64,000 nt of DNA from Tachypleus tridentatus (taxonomy: Eukaryota; Arthropoda; Merostomata; Xiphosura; Limulidae), in NCBI RefSeq assembly GCF_004210375.1, contig NC_134829.1, forward strand, positions 59,326,107 through 59,390,106. The letters run 5' to 3'. Of the stretch, positions 12,501 through 27,351 are shown in pieces (position 1 is the first letter of the stretch; every line of letters begins with the position of its first letter). The notes below the pieces were generated by a model, which saw only the letters and a list, made by a program, of their open reading frames with translations, was not told the DNA's origin and ran no database searches. A program made the position numbers and the translations under genes.

Positions 12501-15500
12501 TTGTTGTCCTATATTTTGGTCACACAACTTTCCGTCTTTGTTGTCCTATATTTTAGTCACACCACTTTCCGTCTTTGTTGTTCTATATTTTAGTCACACC
12601 ACTTTCCGTCTTTGTTGTCCTATATTTTAGTCACACTACTTTCCGTCTTTGTTGTCCTATATTTTAGTCACACCACTTTCCGTCTTTGTTGTCCTATATT
12701 TTAGTCACACCACTTTCCGTCTTTGTTGTCCTATATTTTAGTCACTCCACTTTTCGTCTTTCTTTCATATATTTTAGTCACACCACTTTCCGTCTTTGTT
12801 GTCCAATAATTTAGTCACACCACTTTCCGTCTTTGTTGTCCAATAATTTAGTCACATTACTTTCCGTCTTTGTTGTCCTATATTTCAGTCACACCGTGTT
12901 CCATCTTTGTTGTCCTATATTTTAGTCACACCGTTTCCGTCTTTGTTGTCCTATATTTTAGTCACACCACTTTCCGTCTTTGTTGTCTCATATTTTGGTG
13001 ACACCGCTTTCCGTCTTTTTTGTCCTATATTTTAGTCACACCGTTTTCCGTCTTTGTTGTCCTATATTTTAGTCACACCGTTTTCCGATTTTGTTGTCCT
13101 ATATTTTGGTCACACAACTTTCCGTTTTTGTTGTACTATATTTTAGTTACACCACTTTTGTTTTTGTTGTCCTCTATTTTAGTCACACAACTTTCCGTCT
13201 TTGTTGTCCTCTATATTTCGGACACACCACTTTCTGATTTTGTTGTCCTATGTTTTGGTCACACAACTTTCCGTTTTTGTTGTCCTATATTTTGGTCACA
13301 CCACTTTTTTTGTCTTTGTTATCCTCTATTTTAGTCACACTTTCCGTTTTTTGTTGTCCTATATTTTAGTCACACAACTTTCCGTCTTTGTTGTCCTTTA
13401 TTTTGGTCACACCACTTTCCGTCTTTGTTGTTCTATATTTTATTCACATCACTTTCCGTCTTTGTTGTCCTTTAATTTGGTCACACCACTTTCCGTCTTT
13501 GTTGTCCTATATTTCAGTCACACCACTTTCCCTCTTTGTTGTCCTATATTTGTGTCACACCACTTTCCGTCTTTGTTGTCTTATATTTTCGTCACACCAC
13601 TTTTCTCTTTGTTGTGCTATATTTCGGACACGCCACTTTCCGTCTTTCTTATCCTATATTTTAGTCACACCGCTTTCCGATTTTGTTGTCTTATATTTTG
13701 GTCACACAACTTTCCGTTTTTGTTGTACTATATTTTAGTTACACCACTATTTGTCTTTGTAGTCCTCTATTTTAGTCACACAACTTTCCGTCTTTGTTGT
13801 TCTATATTTCGGACACACCACTTTCTGATTTTGTTGTCCTATGTTTTGGTCACACAACTTTCCGTTTTTGTTGTACTATGTTTTGGTCACACCACTTTTT
13901 GTCTTTGTTATCCTCTATTTTAGTCACACAACTTTCCGTTTTTGTTGTCCTCTATTTTAGTCACACAACTTTCCGTCTTTGTTGACCTTTAATTTGGTCA
14001 CACCAATTTCCGTCTTTGTTGTTCTATATTTTATTCACATCACTTTCCGTCTTTGTTGTCCTTTAATTTGGTCACACCACTTTCCGTCTTTCTTGTCCTA
14101 TATTTTAGTCACACCACTTTCCTCTTTGTTGTCCTATATTTGTGACACGCCACTTTCCGTCTTTGTTGTCTTATATTTTCGTCACTCCACTTTCCGTCTT
14201 TGTTGTCCTATATTTCGGACACACAACTTTCCGTCTTTGTTGTTCTATATTTTAGTCACATCACTTTCCGTCTTTGTTGTCCTATATTTTAGTCACACCA
14301 CTTTCCGTCTTTGGTGTCTTATATTTTAGTCACACCACTTTCCGTCTTTGGTGTCTTATATTTTAGTCACACCACTTTCCGTCTTTGTTGTCCTATATTT
14401 TAGGACACACCACTTTCCGTCTTTGTTGTCCTATATTTCGGACACACCACTTTCCGTCTTTGTTGTCCTATATTTCGGACACACCACTTTCCGTCTTTGT
14501 TGTCTTATATTTTGACACATCACTTTCCGTTTTGTTGTCCTATATTTTGGTCACACAACTTTCCGTCTTTGTTGTCCTATATTTTAGTCACACCACTTTC
14601 CGTCTTTGTTGTTCTATATTTTAGTCACACTACTTTCCGTCTTTGTTGTCCTATATTTTAGTCACACTACTTTCCGTCTTTGTTGTCCTATATTTTAGTC
14701 ACTCCACTTTCCGTCTTTTTTTTGTCCTATATTTTAGTTACAAACTTTTCCGTCTTTGTTTCCTATATTTTAGTCACACCACTTTCCGTCTTTGTTGTCC
14801 TATATTTTAGTCACACCACTTTCCGTCTTTGTTGTCCTATATTTTAGTCACACCATTTCCGTCTTTGTTGTCCTATATTTTAGTCACACCACTTTCCGTC
14901 TTTGTTGTCCATATTTTAGTCACACCACTTTCCGTCTTTGTTGTCCTATATTTTAGTCACACCACTTTCCGTCTTTGTTATCCTATATTTTATTCACACC
15001 GCTTTTTGTCTTTTCCTATCAATATTTTAGTCACACCGTTTTCCGTCTTTGTCTATTTTTGTCTTTCCGTCTATTTTTGATCACACCACTTTCGGTCTTT
15101 GTTGTCCTATTTCTGGTCACACCACTTTCCGTCTTTGTTGTGCTAAAATTTAGTCACATTACTTTCCGTCTTTGTTGTCCTATATTTCAGTCACACCGTG
15201 TTCCATCTTTGTTGTCCTATATTTCAGTCACACCGTTTCCATCTTTGTTGTCCTATATTTTAGTCCCACCGCTTTCCGTCTTTGTTGTCTCATATTTTGG
15301 TGACACCGCTTTCCGTCTTTGTTGTCCTATATTTTAGTCACACCGTTTTCCGTCTTTGTTGTCCTATATTTTAGTCACACCGTTTTCCGATTTTGTTGTC
15401 TTATATTTTGGTCACACAACTTTCCGTTTTGTTGTCCTATATTTTAGTTACACCACTATTTGTCTTTGTTGTCCTCTATTTTAGTCACACAACTTTCCGT

Positions 15501-16400
15501 CTTTGTTGTTCTATATTTCGGACACACCACTTTCTGATTTTTGTTGTCCTATGTTTTGGTCACACAACTTTCCGTTTTTGTTGTACTATGTTTTGGTCAC
15601 ACCACTTTTTGTCTTTGTTATCCTCTATTTTAGTCACACAACTTTCCGTTTTTGTTGTCCTCTATTTTAGTCACACAACTTTCCGTCTTTGTTGTCCTTT
15701 AATTTGGTCACACCAATTTCCGTCTTTGTTGTTCTATATTTTATTCACATCACTTTCCGTCTTTGTTGACCTTTAATTTGGTCACACCAATTTCCGTCTT
15801 TCTTGTCCTATATTTCAGTCACACCACTTTCCCTCTTTGTTGTACTATATTTGTGACACGCCACTTTCCGTCTTTGTTGTCTTATATTTTCGTCACTCCA
15901 CTTTCCGTCTTTGTTGTCCTATATTTCGGACACACAACTTTCCGTCTTTGTTGTTCTATATTTTAGTCACATCACTTTCCGTCTTTGTTGTCCTATATTT
16001 TAGTCACACCACTTTCCGTCTTTGGTGTCTTATATTTTAGTCACACCACTTTCCGTCTTTGTTGTCTTATATTTTAGTCACACCACTTTCCGTCTTTGTT
16101 GTCCTATATTTTGGTCACACCACTTTCCGTCTTTGTTGTCCTATATTTCGGACACACCACTTTCCGTCTTTGTTGTCCTATATTTCGGACACACCACTTT
16201 CCGTCTTTGTTGTCTTATATTTCGGACACATCACTTTCCGTTTTTGTTGTCCTATATTTTGGTCACACAACTTTCCGTCTTTGTTGTCCTATATTTTAGT
16301 CACACCACTTTCCGTCTTTGTTGTTCTATATTTTAGTCACACTACTTTCCGTCTTTGTTGTCCTATATTTTAGTCACACCACTTTCCGTCTTTGTTGTCC
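9600..16400. repeat. Higher-order repeat domain in the 37-bp satellite (1692-bp block)
   Basis: Distinctive series of variant units recur in the same order. Anchors at 9884, 10069, 10328, 10402, 10587 and 10624 reappear at 11576, 11761, 12020, 12094, 12279 and 12316, a constant offset of 1692 bp. Anchors at 12020, 12094, 12279 and 12316 reappear at 15763, 15837, 16022 and 16059, a constant offset of 3743 bp. A partial, rearranged copy lies at about 13676-14624. The block is about 46 units long. More diverged copies of the same series occur near 25903-26330 and 32600-33000. Confidence 0.85.
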
Positions 16401-19400
16401 TATATTTTAGTCACACCACTTTCCGTCTTTGTTGTCCTATATTTTAGTCACCCACTTTCCGTCTTTGTTGTCCTATATTTTTAGTCACACCACTTTTCGT
16501 CTTTTCTTTCATATATTTTAGTCACACCACTTTCCGTCTTTGTTGTCCAATAATTTTAGTCACATTACTTTCCGTCTTTGTTGTCCTATATTTCAGTCAC
16601 ACCGTTTCCGTCTTTGTTGTCCTATATTTTAGTCACACCACTTTCCATCTTTGTTGTCCTATATTTTAGTCACACCACTTTCCGTCTTTGTTGTCTCATA
16701 TTTTGGTCACACCACTTTCCGTCTTTGTTGTCCTATATTTTAGTCACACCGTTTTCCGTCTTTGTTGTCCTATATTTTAGTCACACCACTTTTCCGTCTT
16801 TGTTGTCCTATATTTTAGTCACACCGTTTTCCGTCTTTTGTTGTCCTATATTTTGGTCACACCAACTTTCCGTTTTTGTTGTACTATATTTTAGTTACAC
16901 CACTTTTTGTTTTTGTTGTCCTCTATTTTAGTCACACAACTTTCCGTCTTTGTTGTTCTATATTTTAGACACACCACTTTCTGTTTTTGTTGTCCTATAT
17001 TTTGGTCACACCACTTTCCGTTTTTGTTGTCCTATATTTTGGTCACACCACTTTTTTGTCTTTGTTGTCCTATATTTTAGTCACACAACTTTCCGTTTTT
17101 GTTGTCCTCTATTTTAGTCACACAACTTTCCGTCTTTGTTGTCCTATATTTTGGTCACACCACTTTCCGTCTTTGTTGTTCTATATTTTATTCACATCAC
17201 TTTCCGTCTTTGTTGTCCTATAATTTGGTCACACCACTTTCCGTCTTTGTTGTCCTATATTTCAGTCACACCACTTTCCGTTTTTTGTTGTCCTATATTT
17301 GTGACACGCCACTTTCCGTCTTTGTTGTCTTATATTTTCGTCACACCACTTTTCTCTTTGTTGTCCTATATTTCGGACACACCACTTTCCGTCTTTGTTG
17401 TCCTATATTTTAGTCACACCACTTTCCGTTTTGTTGTCTTATATTTTGGTCACACAACTTTCCGTTTTGTTGTACTATATTTTAGTTACACCACTTTTGT
17501 CTTTGTAGTCCTCTATTTTAGTCACACAACTTTCCGTCTTTGTTGTCCTATATTTCGGACACACCACTTTCTGTCTTTGTTGTCCTATATTTTGGTCACA
17601 CAACTTTCCGTTTTTGTTGTCCTATATTTTGGTCACACCACTTTTTTGTCTTTGTTGTCCTATATTTTAGTCACACAACTTTCCGTTTTGTTGTCCTATA
17701 TTTTAGTCACACAACTTTCCGTCTTTGTTGTCCTTTAATTTAGTCACACCACTTTCCGTCTTTGTTGTTCTATATTTTATTCACATCACTTTCCGTCTTT
17801 GTTGTCCTTTAATTTAGTCACACCACTTTCCGTCTTTGTTGTCCTATATTTTAGTCACACCACTTTCCGTCTTTGTTGTCCTATATTTGTGACACACCAC
17901 TTTCCGTCTTTGTTGTCTTATATTTTAGTCACACCACTTTCCGTCTTTGTTGTCCTATATTTCGGTCACACACAACTTTCCGTCTTTGTTGTTCTATATT
18001 TTAGTCACATCACTTTCCGTCTTTGTTGTCCTATATTTTAGTCACACCACTTTCCGTCTTTGGTGACTTATATTTTAGTCACACCACTTTCCGTCTTTGG
18101 TGACTTATATTTTAGTCACACCACTTTCCGTCTTTGTTGTCCTATATTTCGGACACACCACTTTCCGTCTTTGTTGTCCTATATTTCGGACACACCACTT
18201 TCCGTCTTTGTTGTCCTATATTTTAGACACACCACTTTCCGTCTTTGTTGTCTTATATTTCGGTCACATCACTTTCCGTTTTGTTGTCCTATATTTTGGT
18301 CACACAACTTTCCGTCTTTGTTGTCCTATATTTTAGTCACACCACTTTCCGTCTTTGTTGTTCTATATTTTAGTCACACTACTTTCCGTCTTTGTTGTCC
18401 TATATTTTAGTCACACCACTTTCCGTCTTTGTTGTCCTATATTTTAGTCACTCCACTTTCCGTCTTTGTTGTCCTATATTTTAGTCACTCCACTTTCCGT
18501 CTTTGTTGTCCTATATTTTAGTCACTCCACTTTTCGTCTTTCTTTCATATATTTTAGTCACACCACTTTCCGTCTTTGTTGTCCTATATTTTAGTCACAT
18601 TACTTTCCGTCTTTGTTGTCCTATATTTCAGTCACACCGTTTCCGTCTTTGTTGTCCTATATTTTAGTCACACCTGTTTCCGTCTTTGTTGTCCTATATT
18701 TTAGTCACACCACTTTCCGTCTTTGTTGTCTCATATTTTGGTGACACCACTATTTGTCTTTGTAGTCCTCTATTTTAGTCACACAACTTTCCGTCTTTGT
18801 TGTTCTATATTTCGGACACACCACTTTCTGATTTTGTTGTCCTATATTTTGGTCACACAACTTTCCGTTTTGTTGTCCTATATTTTAGTCACACCACTTT
18901 TGTCTTTGTTGTCCTCTATTTTAGTCACACAACTTTTCCGTTTTTGTTGTCCTCTATTTTAGTCACACAACTTTCCGTCTTTGTTGTCCTATAATTTAGT
19001 CACACCACTTTCCGTCTTTGTTGTTCTATATTTTATTCACATCACTTTCCGTCTTTGTTGTCCTATATTTTAGTCACACCAATTTCCGTCTTTGTTGTCC
19101 TATATTTTAGTCACACCACTTTCCGTCTTTGTTGTCCTATATTTTGTGACACACCACTTTCCGTCTTTGTTGTCTTATATTTTCGTCACTCCACTTTTTT
19201 CTCTTTGTTGTCCTATATTTCGGACACACCACTTTCCGTCTTTGTTGTCCTATATTTTAGTCACACCACTTTCCGTCTTTGTTGTCCTATATTTTAGTCA
19301 CACCACTTTCCTTTTTTTTGTTGTCATATTTTAGTCACATTACTTTCCTTTTTTTGTTGTCCTATATTTTAGTCACATTACTTTCCGTCTTTGTTGTCCT

Positions 19401-19628
19401 ATATTTTAGTCACACAACTTTCCGTCTTTGTTGTCCTATATTTTAGTCACACCACTTTTGTCTTTGTTGTCCTATATTTTAGTCACACCACTTTCCGTCT
19501 TTGTTGTCCTATATTTCGGACACACCACTTTCCGTCTTTGTTGTCCTATATTTTAGTCACACCACTTTCCGTCTTTGTTGTCCTATATTTTAGTCACACC
19601 ACTTTCCGTTTTGTTGTCCTATATTTTA

Positions 19629-20130
19629 GTCACACCACTTTCCGTCTTTGTTGTCCTATATTTTAGTCACACCACTTTCCGTCTTTGTTGTCCTATATTT
19701 TAGTCACACCACTTTCCGTCTTTGTTGTCCTATATTTTAGTCACACCACTTTCCGTCTTTGTTGTCCTATATTTTAGTCACACCACTTTCCGTCTTTGTT
19801 GTCCTATATTTTAGTCACACCACTTTCCGTCTTTGTTGTCCTATATTTTAGTCACACCACTTTCCGTCTTTGTTGTCCTATATTTTAGTCACACCACTTT
19901 CCGTCTTTGTTGTCCTATATTTTAGTCACACCACTTTCCGTCTTTGTTGTCCTATATTTTAGTCACACCACTTTCCGTCTTTGTTGTCCTATATTTTAGT
20001 CACACCACTTTCCGTCTTTGTTGTCCTATATTTTAGTCACACCACTTTCCGTCTTTGTTGTCCTATATTTTAGTCACACCACTTTCCGTCTTTGTTGTCC
20101 TATATTTTAGTCACACCACTTTCCGTCTTT
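19629..20130. repeat. Homogenised core of 37-bp satellite
   Basis: About 13.5 consecutive units match the consensus exactly, without any substitution or indel, flanked on both sides by variant units. It is the longest perfect run in the array. This is the pattern expected from recent unequal exchange or amplification. Confidence 0.9.
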
Positions 20131-23100
20131 GGTGTCCTATATTTTAGTCACACCACTTTCCGTCTTTGGTGTCTTATATTTCGGACACACCACTTTCCGT
20201 TTTTGTTGTACTATATTTTAGTCACATTACTTTCCGTTTTTGTTGTCCTATATTTTAGTCACACCACTTTCCGTCTTTGTTGTCCTATATTTTAGTCACA
20301 CCACTTTCCGTCTTTGTTGTCCTATATTTTAGTCACACCACTTTCCGTCTTTGGTGTCTTATATTTTAGTCACACCACTTTCCGTCTTTGTTGTCCTAAA
20401 TTTCGGACACGCCATTTTCCGTTTTTTAATCCTATATTTTAGTTACACCACTTTTTTTTGTCTTTGTTGTCCTATATTTTAGTCACACAACTTTCCGTCT
20501 TTGTTGTCCTATATTTTAGTCACACCACTTTCCGTCTTTGTTGTCCTATATTTTGGTCACACCACTTTCTGTTTTTGTTGTCCTATATTTTAGTCACATC
20601 ACTTTCCGTTTTTGTTGTCCTATATTTTGGTTACACCACTTTTTTGTCTTTGTTGTCCTATATTTTAGTCACACAACTTTCCGTCTTTGTTGTCCTATAT
20701 TTTAGGTCACACCACTTTCCGTCTTTGTTGTCCTATATTTTAGTCACACCACTTTCCGTCTTTGTTGTCCTATATTTTGGTCACACCACTTTCCGTCTTT
20801 GTTGTCCTATATTTTAGTCACACAACTTTCCGTCTTTGTTGTCCTATATTTTAGTTACACAACTTTTTTTGTCTTTTTTGTCCTATATTTTAGTCACACC
20901 ACTTTCCGTCTTTGTTGTCCTTATATTTTAGTCACACCACTTTCCGTCTTTGTTGTCTTATATTTTAGTCACACCACTTTCCGTCTTTGTTGTCCTATAT
21001 TTTGGACACACCACTTTCCGTCTTTGTTGTCCTATATTTTAGTCACATTACTTTCCGTTTTTTTGTTGTCCTATATTTTAGTCACATTACTTTCCGTTTT
21101 TGTTGTCCTATATTTTAGTCACACCACTTTCCGTCTTTGTTGTCCTATATTTTAGTCACACCACTTTCCGTCTTTGTTGTCCTATATTTTAGTCACACCA
21201 CTTTCCGTCTTTGTTGTCCTATATTTTAGTCACACCACTTTCCGTCTTTGTTGTCTTATATTTTAGTCACACCACTTTCCGTCTTTGTTGTCCTATATTT
21301 TAGTTACCCCACTTTTTTCCTTTTTGTTGTCCTATATTTCTGGACACGCCATTTTCCGTCTTTTTTGTCCTATATTTTAGTTACACCACTTTTTTTTGTC
21401 TTTGTTGTCCTCTATTTTAGTCACACAACTTTCCGTCTTTGTTGTCCTATATTTCGGTCACACCACTTTCCGTCTTTGTTGTCCTATATTTTTGGTCACA
21501 CCACTTTCCGTCTTTGTTGTCCTATATTTTAGTCACACCACTTTCCGTCTTTGTTGTCCTATATTTTGGACACACAACTTTCCGTCTTTGTTGTCCTATA
21601 TTTTAGTCACACACTTTCCGTCTTTGTTGTCCTATATTTTGGTCACACCACTTTCCGTTTTTGTTGTCCTATATTTTAGTTACACAACTTTTTTGTCTTT
21701 TTTTGTCCTATATTTTAGTCACACCACTTTCCGTCTTTGTTGTCCTATATTTTAGTCACACCACTTTCCGTCTTTGTTGTCCTATATTTTAGTCACACCA
21801 CTTTCCGTCTTTGTTGTTCTATATTTTAGTCACATTACTTTCCGTCTTTGTTGTCCTATATTTTAGTCACACCACTTTCCGTCTTTGGTGTCCTATATTT
21901 TAGTCACACCACTTTCCGTCTTTGGTGTCCTATATTTTAGTCACACCACTTTCCGTCTTTGGTGTCCTATATTTTAGTCACACCACTTTCCGTCTTTGTT
22001 GTTCTATATTTTAGTCACACCACTTTTCGTCTTTGTTTCCTATATTTTAGTCACACCACTTTCCGTCTTTGTTGTCCTATATTTTAGTCACATCACTTTC
22101 CGTCTTTGTTGTCCTATATTTTAGTCACACCACTTTCCGTCTTTGTTGTCCTATATTTTAGTCACACCACTTTCCGTCTTTGGTGTCTTATATTTTAGTC
22201 ACACCACTTTCCGTCTTTGTTGTCCTATATTTCGGACACACCACTTTCCGTCTTTCTTGTCCTATATTTCGGACACATCACTTTCCGTTTTTTGTTGTCC
22301 TATATTTTAGTCACATAACTTTCCGTCTTTGTTGTCCTATATTTTAGTCACATTACTTTCCGTCTTTGTTGTCCTATATTTTAGTCACACCACTTTCCGT
22401 CTTTGTTGTCCTATATTTTAGTCACACATTACTTTCCATCTTTGTTGTCCTATATTTTAGTCACACCACTTTCCGTCTTTGTTGTCCTATATTTTAGTCA
22501 CACCACTTTCCGTCTTTGTTGTCCTATATTTTAGTCACACCACTTTCCGTCTTTGTTGTTCTATATTTTAGTCACACCGCTTTTCGTCTTTTTTTGTCCT
22601 ATATTTTAGTCACACCACTTTCCGTCTTTGTTGTCCTATATTTTAGTCACATTACTTTCCGTTTTGTTGTCCTATATTTTAGTCACATTACTTTCCGTTT
22701 TGTTGTCCTATATTTTAGTCACATTACTTTCCGTCTTTGTTGTCCTATATTTTAGGCACACCACTTTCCGTCTTTGTTGTCCTATATTTTAGTCACACCA
22801 CTTTCCGTCTTTGTTGTCCTATATTTTAGTCACACCACTTTCCGTCTTTGTTGTCCTATATTTTAGTCACACCACTTTCCGTCTTTGTTGTCTTATATTT
22901 TAGTCACACCACTTTCCGTCTTTGTTGTCTTATATTTTAGTCACACCACTTTCCGTCTTTTTTGTTGTCCTATATTTCGGACACACCATTTTCCGTCTTT
23001 TTTGTCCTATATTTTAGTTACACCACTTTTTTTTTGTCTTTGTTGTCCTATATTTTAGTCACACAACTTTCCGTCTCTGTTGTCCTATATTTCGGTCACA

Positions 23101-26100
23101 CCACTTTCCGTCTTTGTTGTCCTACTGTTGGTCACACCACTTTCTGTTTTTGTTGTCCTATATTTTATTCACATCACTTTCCGTTTTTGTTGTACTATAT
23201 TTTAGTTACACCACTTTTTGTCTTTGTAGTCCTCTATTTTAGTCACACAACTTTCCGTCTTTGTTGTCCTATATTTCGGTCACACCACTTTCCGTCTTTG
23301 TTGTCCTATATTTTAGGTCACACCACTTTCCGTCTTTGTTGTCCTATATTTTAGGTCACACCACTTTCCGTCTTTGTTGTCCTATATTTCGGACACACAA
23401 CTTTCCGTCTTTGTTGTCCTATATTTTAGTCACATTACTTTCCGTCTTTGTTGTCCTATATTTTAGTCACACAACTTTCCGTCTTTGTTGTACTATATTT
23501 TAGTCACACCACTTTCCGTCTTTGGTGTCTTATATTTTAGTCACATTACTTTCCGTCTTTGTTGTTCTATATTTTAGTCACATTACTTTCCGTTTTGTTG
23601 TCCTATATTTTAGTCACATTACTTTCCGTTTTTGTTGTCCTATATTTTAGTCACACCACTTTCCGTCTTTGTTGTCCTATATTTTAGTCACACCACTTTC
23701 CGTCTTTGTTGTCCTATATTTTAGTCACACCACTTTTGTCTTTGTTGTCCTATATTTTAGTCACACCACTTTCCGTCTTTGGTGTCTTATGTTTTAGTCA
23801 CACCACTTTTTGTCTTTGTAGTCCTCTATTTTAGTCACACAACTTTCCGTCTTTGTTGTCCTTTAATTTAGTCACACCACTTTCCGTCTTTGTTGTCCTA
23901 TATTTTAGTCACACATCACTTTCCGTCTTTGTTGTCCTATATTTTAGTCACACATCACTTTCCGTCTTTGTTGTCCTATATTTTAGTCACACCACTTTTT
24001 CGTCTTTGTTGTCCTATATTTTAGTCACACCACTTTTCGTCTTTGTTGTCCTATATTTTAGTCACACCACTTTTCGTCTTTGTTGTCCTATATTTTATTC
24101 ACACCACTTTTCGTCTTTGTTGTCCTATATTTTAGTCACACCACTTTTCCGTCTTTGTTGTCCTATATTTGTAGACACACCATTCCGTCTTTGTTGTCTT
24201 ATATTTTAGTCACACCACTTTCCGTCTTTGTTGTCCTATATTTTAGTCACACCACTTTCCGTCTTTGTTGTCCTATATTTTAGTTACACCACTTTTTTGT
24301 CTTTGTTGTCCTATATTTCGGTCACACCACTTTCCGTCTTTTCTTGTCCTATATTTTAGTCACACCACTTTTCGTCTTTGTTGTCCTATATTTTAGTCAC
24401 ACCACTTTCCGTTTTTTGTTGTCATATTTTAGTCACACCACTTTCCGTCTTTGTTGTCCTATAATTTAGTCACATTACTTTCCGTTTTGTTGTCCTATAT
24501 TTTAGTCACATTACTTTCCGTTTTGTTGTCCTATATTTTAGTCACACCACTTTCCGTCTTTGTTGTCCTATATTTTAGTCACACCACTTTCCGTCTTTGT
24601 TGTCCTATATTTTAGTCACACCACTTTCCGTCTTTGTTGTTTTATATTTTAGTTACACCCACTTTTTTTTCTTTGTTGTCCTATATTTTGGACACACCAC
24701 TTTCCGTCTTTTTTGTCCTATATTTTAGTCACACCCCTTTTTGTCTTTGTTGTCCTATATTTTAGTTACACCACTTTTTGTCTTTGGTGTCTTATATTTT
24801 AGTCACACCGCTTTCCGTCTTTTTTGTCCTATATTTTAGTTACACCACTTTTCCGTCTTTGTTTCCTATATTTTAGTCACACCACTTTCCGTCTTTGTTG
24901 TCCTATATTTTAGTCACACCACTTTCCGTCTTTGTTGTCCTATATTTTAGTCACACCACTTTCCGTCTTTGTTGTCCTATATTTTGGTCACACCACTTTC
25001 CGTCTTTGTTGTCCTATATTTCGGTCACACCACTTTCCGTCTTTGTTGTCCTATATTTCGGTCACACCACTTTCCGTCTTTGTTGTCCTATATTTTAGTC
25101 ACACCACTTTCCGTCTTTGTTGTCCTATATTTTTGGACACACAACTTTCCGTCTTTGTTGTTCTATATTTTAGTCACACCACTTTCCGTCTTTGTTGTCC
25201 TATATTTTAGTCACACCACTTTCCGTCTTTGGTGTCTTATATTTTAGTCACACCACTTTCCGTCTTTGGTGTCTTATATTTTAGTCACACCACTTTCCGT
25301 CTTTGTTGTCCTATATTTCCGACACACCACTTTCCGTCTTTGTTGTCCTATATTTTGGACACACCACTTTCCGTCTTTGTTGTCCTATATTTCGGACACA
25401 CCACTTTCCGTCTTTGTTGTCTTATATTTCGGACACATCACTTTCCGTTTTTGTTGTCCTATATTTTGGTCACACAACTTTCCGTCTTTGTTGTCCTATA
25501 TTTTAGTCACACCACTTTCCGTCTTTGTTGTTCTATATTTTAGTCACACTACTTTCCGTCTTTGTTGTCCTATATTTTAGTCACACCACTTTCCGTCTTT
25601 GTTGTCCTATATTTTAGTCACACCACTTTCCGTCTTTGTTGTCCTATATTTTAGTCACACCACTTTCCGTCTTTGTTATTCTATAATTTAGTAATACCGC
25701 TTTTCGTCTTTTCGTCTTTCTTTTCATATATTTTAGTCACACCACTTTCCGTCTTTGTTGTCCTATATTTCAGTCACACCGTGTTCCATCTTTGTTGTCC
25801 TATATTTCAGTCACACCGTGTTCCATCTTTGTTGTCCTATATTTTAGTCACACCGCTTTCCGTCTTTGTTGTCTCATATTTTGGTGACACCGCTTTCCGT
25901 CTTTGTTGTCCTATATTTTAGTCACACCGTTTTCCGTCTTTGTTGTCCTATATTTTAGTCACACCGTTTTCCGATTTTGTTGTCCTATATTTTGGTCACA
26001 CAACTTTCCGTTTTTGTTGTACTATATTTTAGTTACACCACTATTTGTCTTTGTAGTCCTCTATTTTAGTCACACAACTTTCCGTCTTTGTTGTTCTATA

Positions 26101-27035
26101 TTTCGGACACACCACTTTCTGATTTTGTTGTCCTATGTTTTGGTCACACACTTTCCGTTTTTTGTTGTCCTATGTTTTGGTCACACCACTTTTTTTGTCT
26201 TTGTTATCCTCTATTTTAGTCACACAACTTTCCGTTTTTGTTGTCCTCTATTTTAGTCACACAACTTTCCGTCTTTGTTGACCTTTAATTTGGTCACACC
26301 AATTTCCGTCTTTGTTGTTCTATATTTCAGTCACACCACTTTCCCTCTTTGTTGTACTATATTTAGTCACACCACTTTCCGTCTTTGTTGTCCTATATTT
26401 TAGTCACACCACTTTCCGTCTTTGTTGTCATATATTTTAGTCACATTACTTTCCTTTTTTGTTGTCCAATAATTTAGTCACATTACTTTCCTTTTTTGTT
26501 GTCCTATATTTTAGTCACACCACTTTCCGTCTTTGTTGTCCTATATTTTGGTCACACAACTTTCCGTTTTTGTTGTACTATATTTTAGTTACACCACTTT
26601 TTGTCTTTGTTGTCCTATATTTCGGTCACACCACTTTCCGTCTTTGTTGTCCTATATTTCGGACACACCACTTTCCGTCTTTGTTGTCCTATATTTCGGT
26701 CACACCACTTTCCGTCTTCTTTTGTTGTCCTATATTTTAGTTACACCACTTTCCGTTTTTGTTGTACTATATTTTAGTCACACCACTTTCCGTCTTTGTT
26801 GTCCTATATTTTAGTCACACCACTTTCCGTCTTTGTTGTCCTATATTTTAGTCACACCACTTTCCGTCTTTGGTGTCCTATATTTTAGTCACACCACTTT
26901 CCGTCTTTGGTGTCCTATATTTTAGTCACACCACTTTCCGTCTTTGTTGTCCTATATTTTAGTCACACCACTTTCCGTCTTTGTTGTCCTATATTTTAGT
27001 CACACCACTTTCCGTCTTTGGTGTCCTATATTTTA

Positions 27036-27351
27036 GTCACACCACTTTCCGTCTTTGTTGTCCTATATTTTAGTCACACCACTTTCCGTCTTTGTTGTCC
27101 TATATTTTAGTCACACCACTTTCCGTCTTTGTTGTCCTATATTTTAGTCACACCACTTTCCGTCTTTGTTGTCCTATATTTTAGTCACACCACTTTCCGT
27201 CTTTGTTGTCCTATATTTTAGTCACACCACTTTCCGTCTTTGTTGTCCTATATTTTAGTCACACCACTTTCCGTCTTTGTTGTCCTATATTTTAGTCACA
27301 CCACTTTCCGTCTTTGTTGTCCTATATTTTAGTCACACCACTTTCCGTCTT
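27036..27351. repeat. Second homogenised core of 37-bp satellite
   Basis: About 8.5 consecutive consensus units, bordered on both sides by units carrying the ttggtgtc variant. A shorter perfect run of about six units lies at about 8559-8790. Confidence 0.85.
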
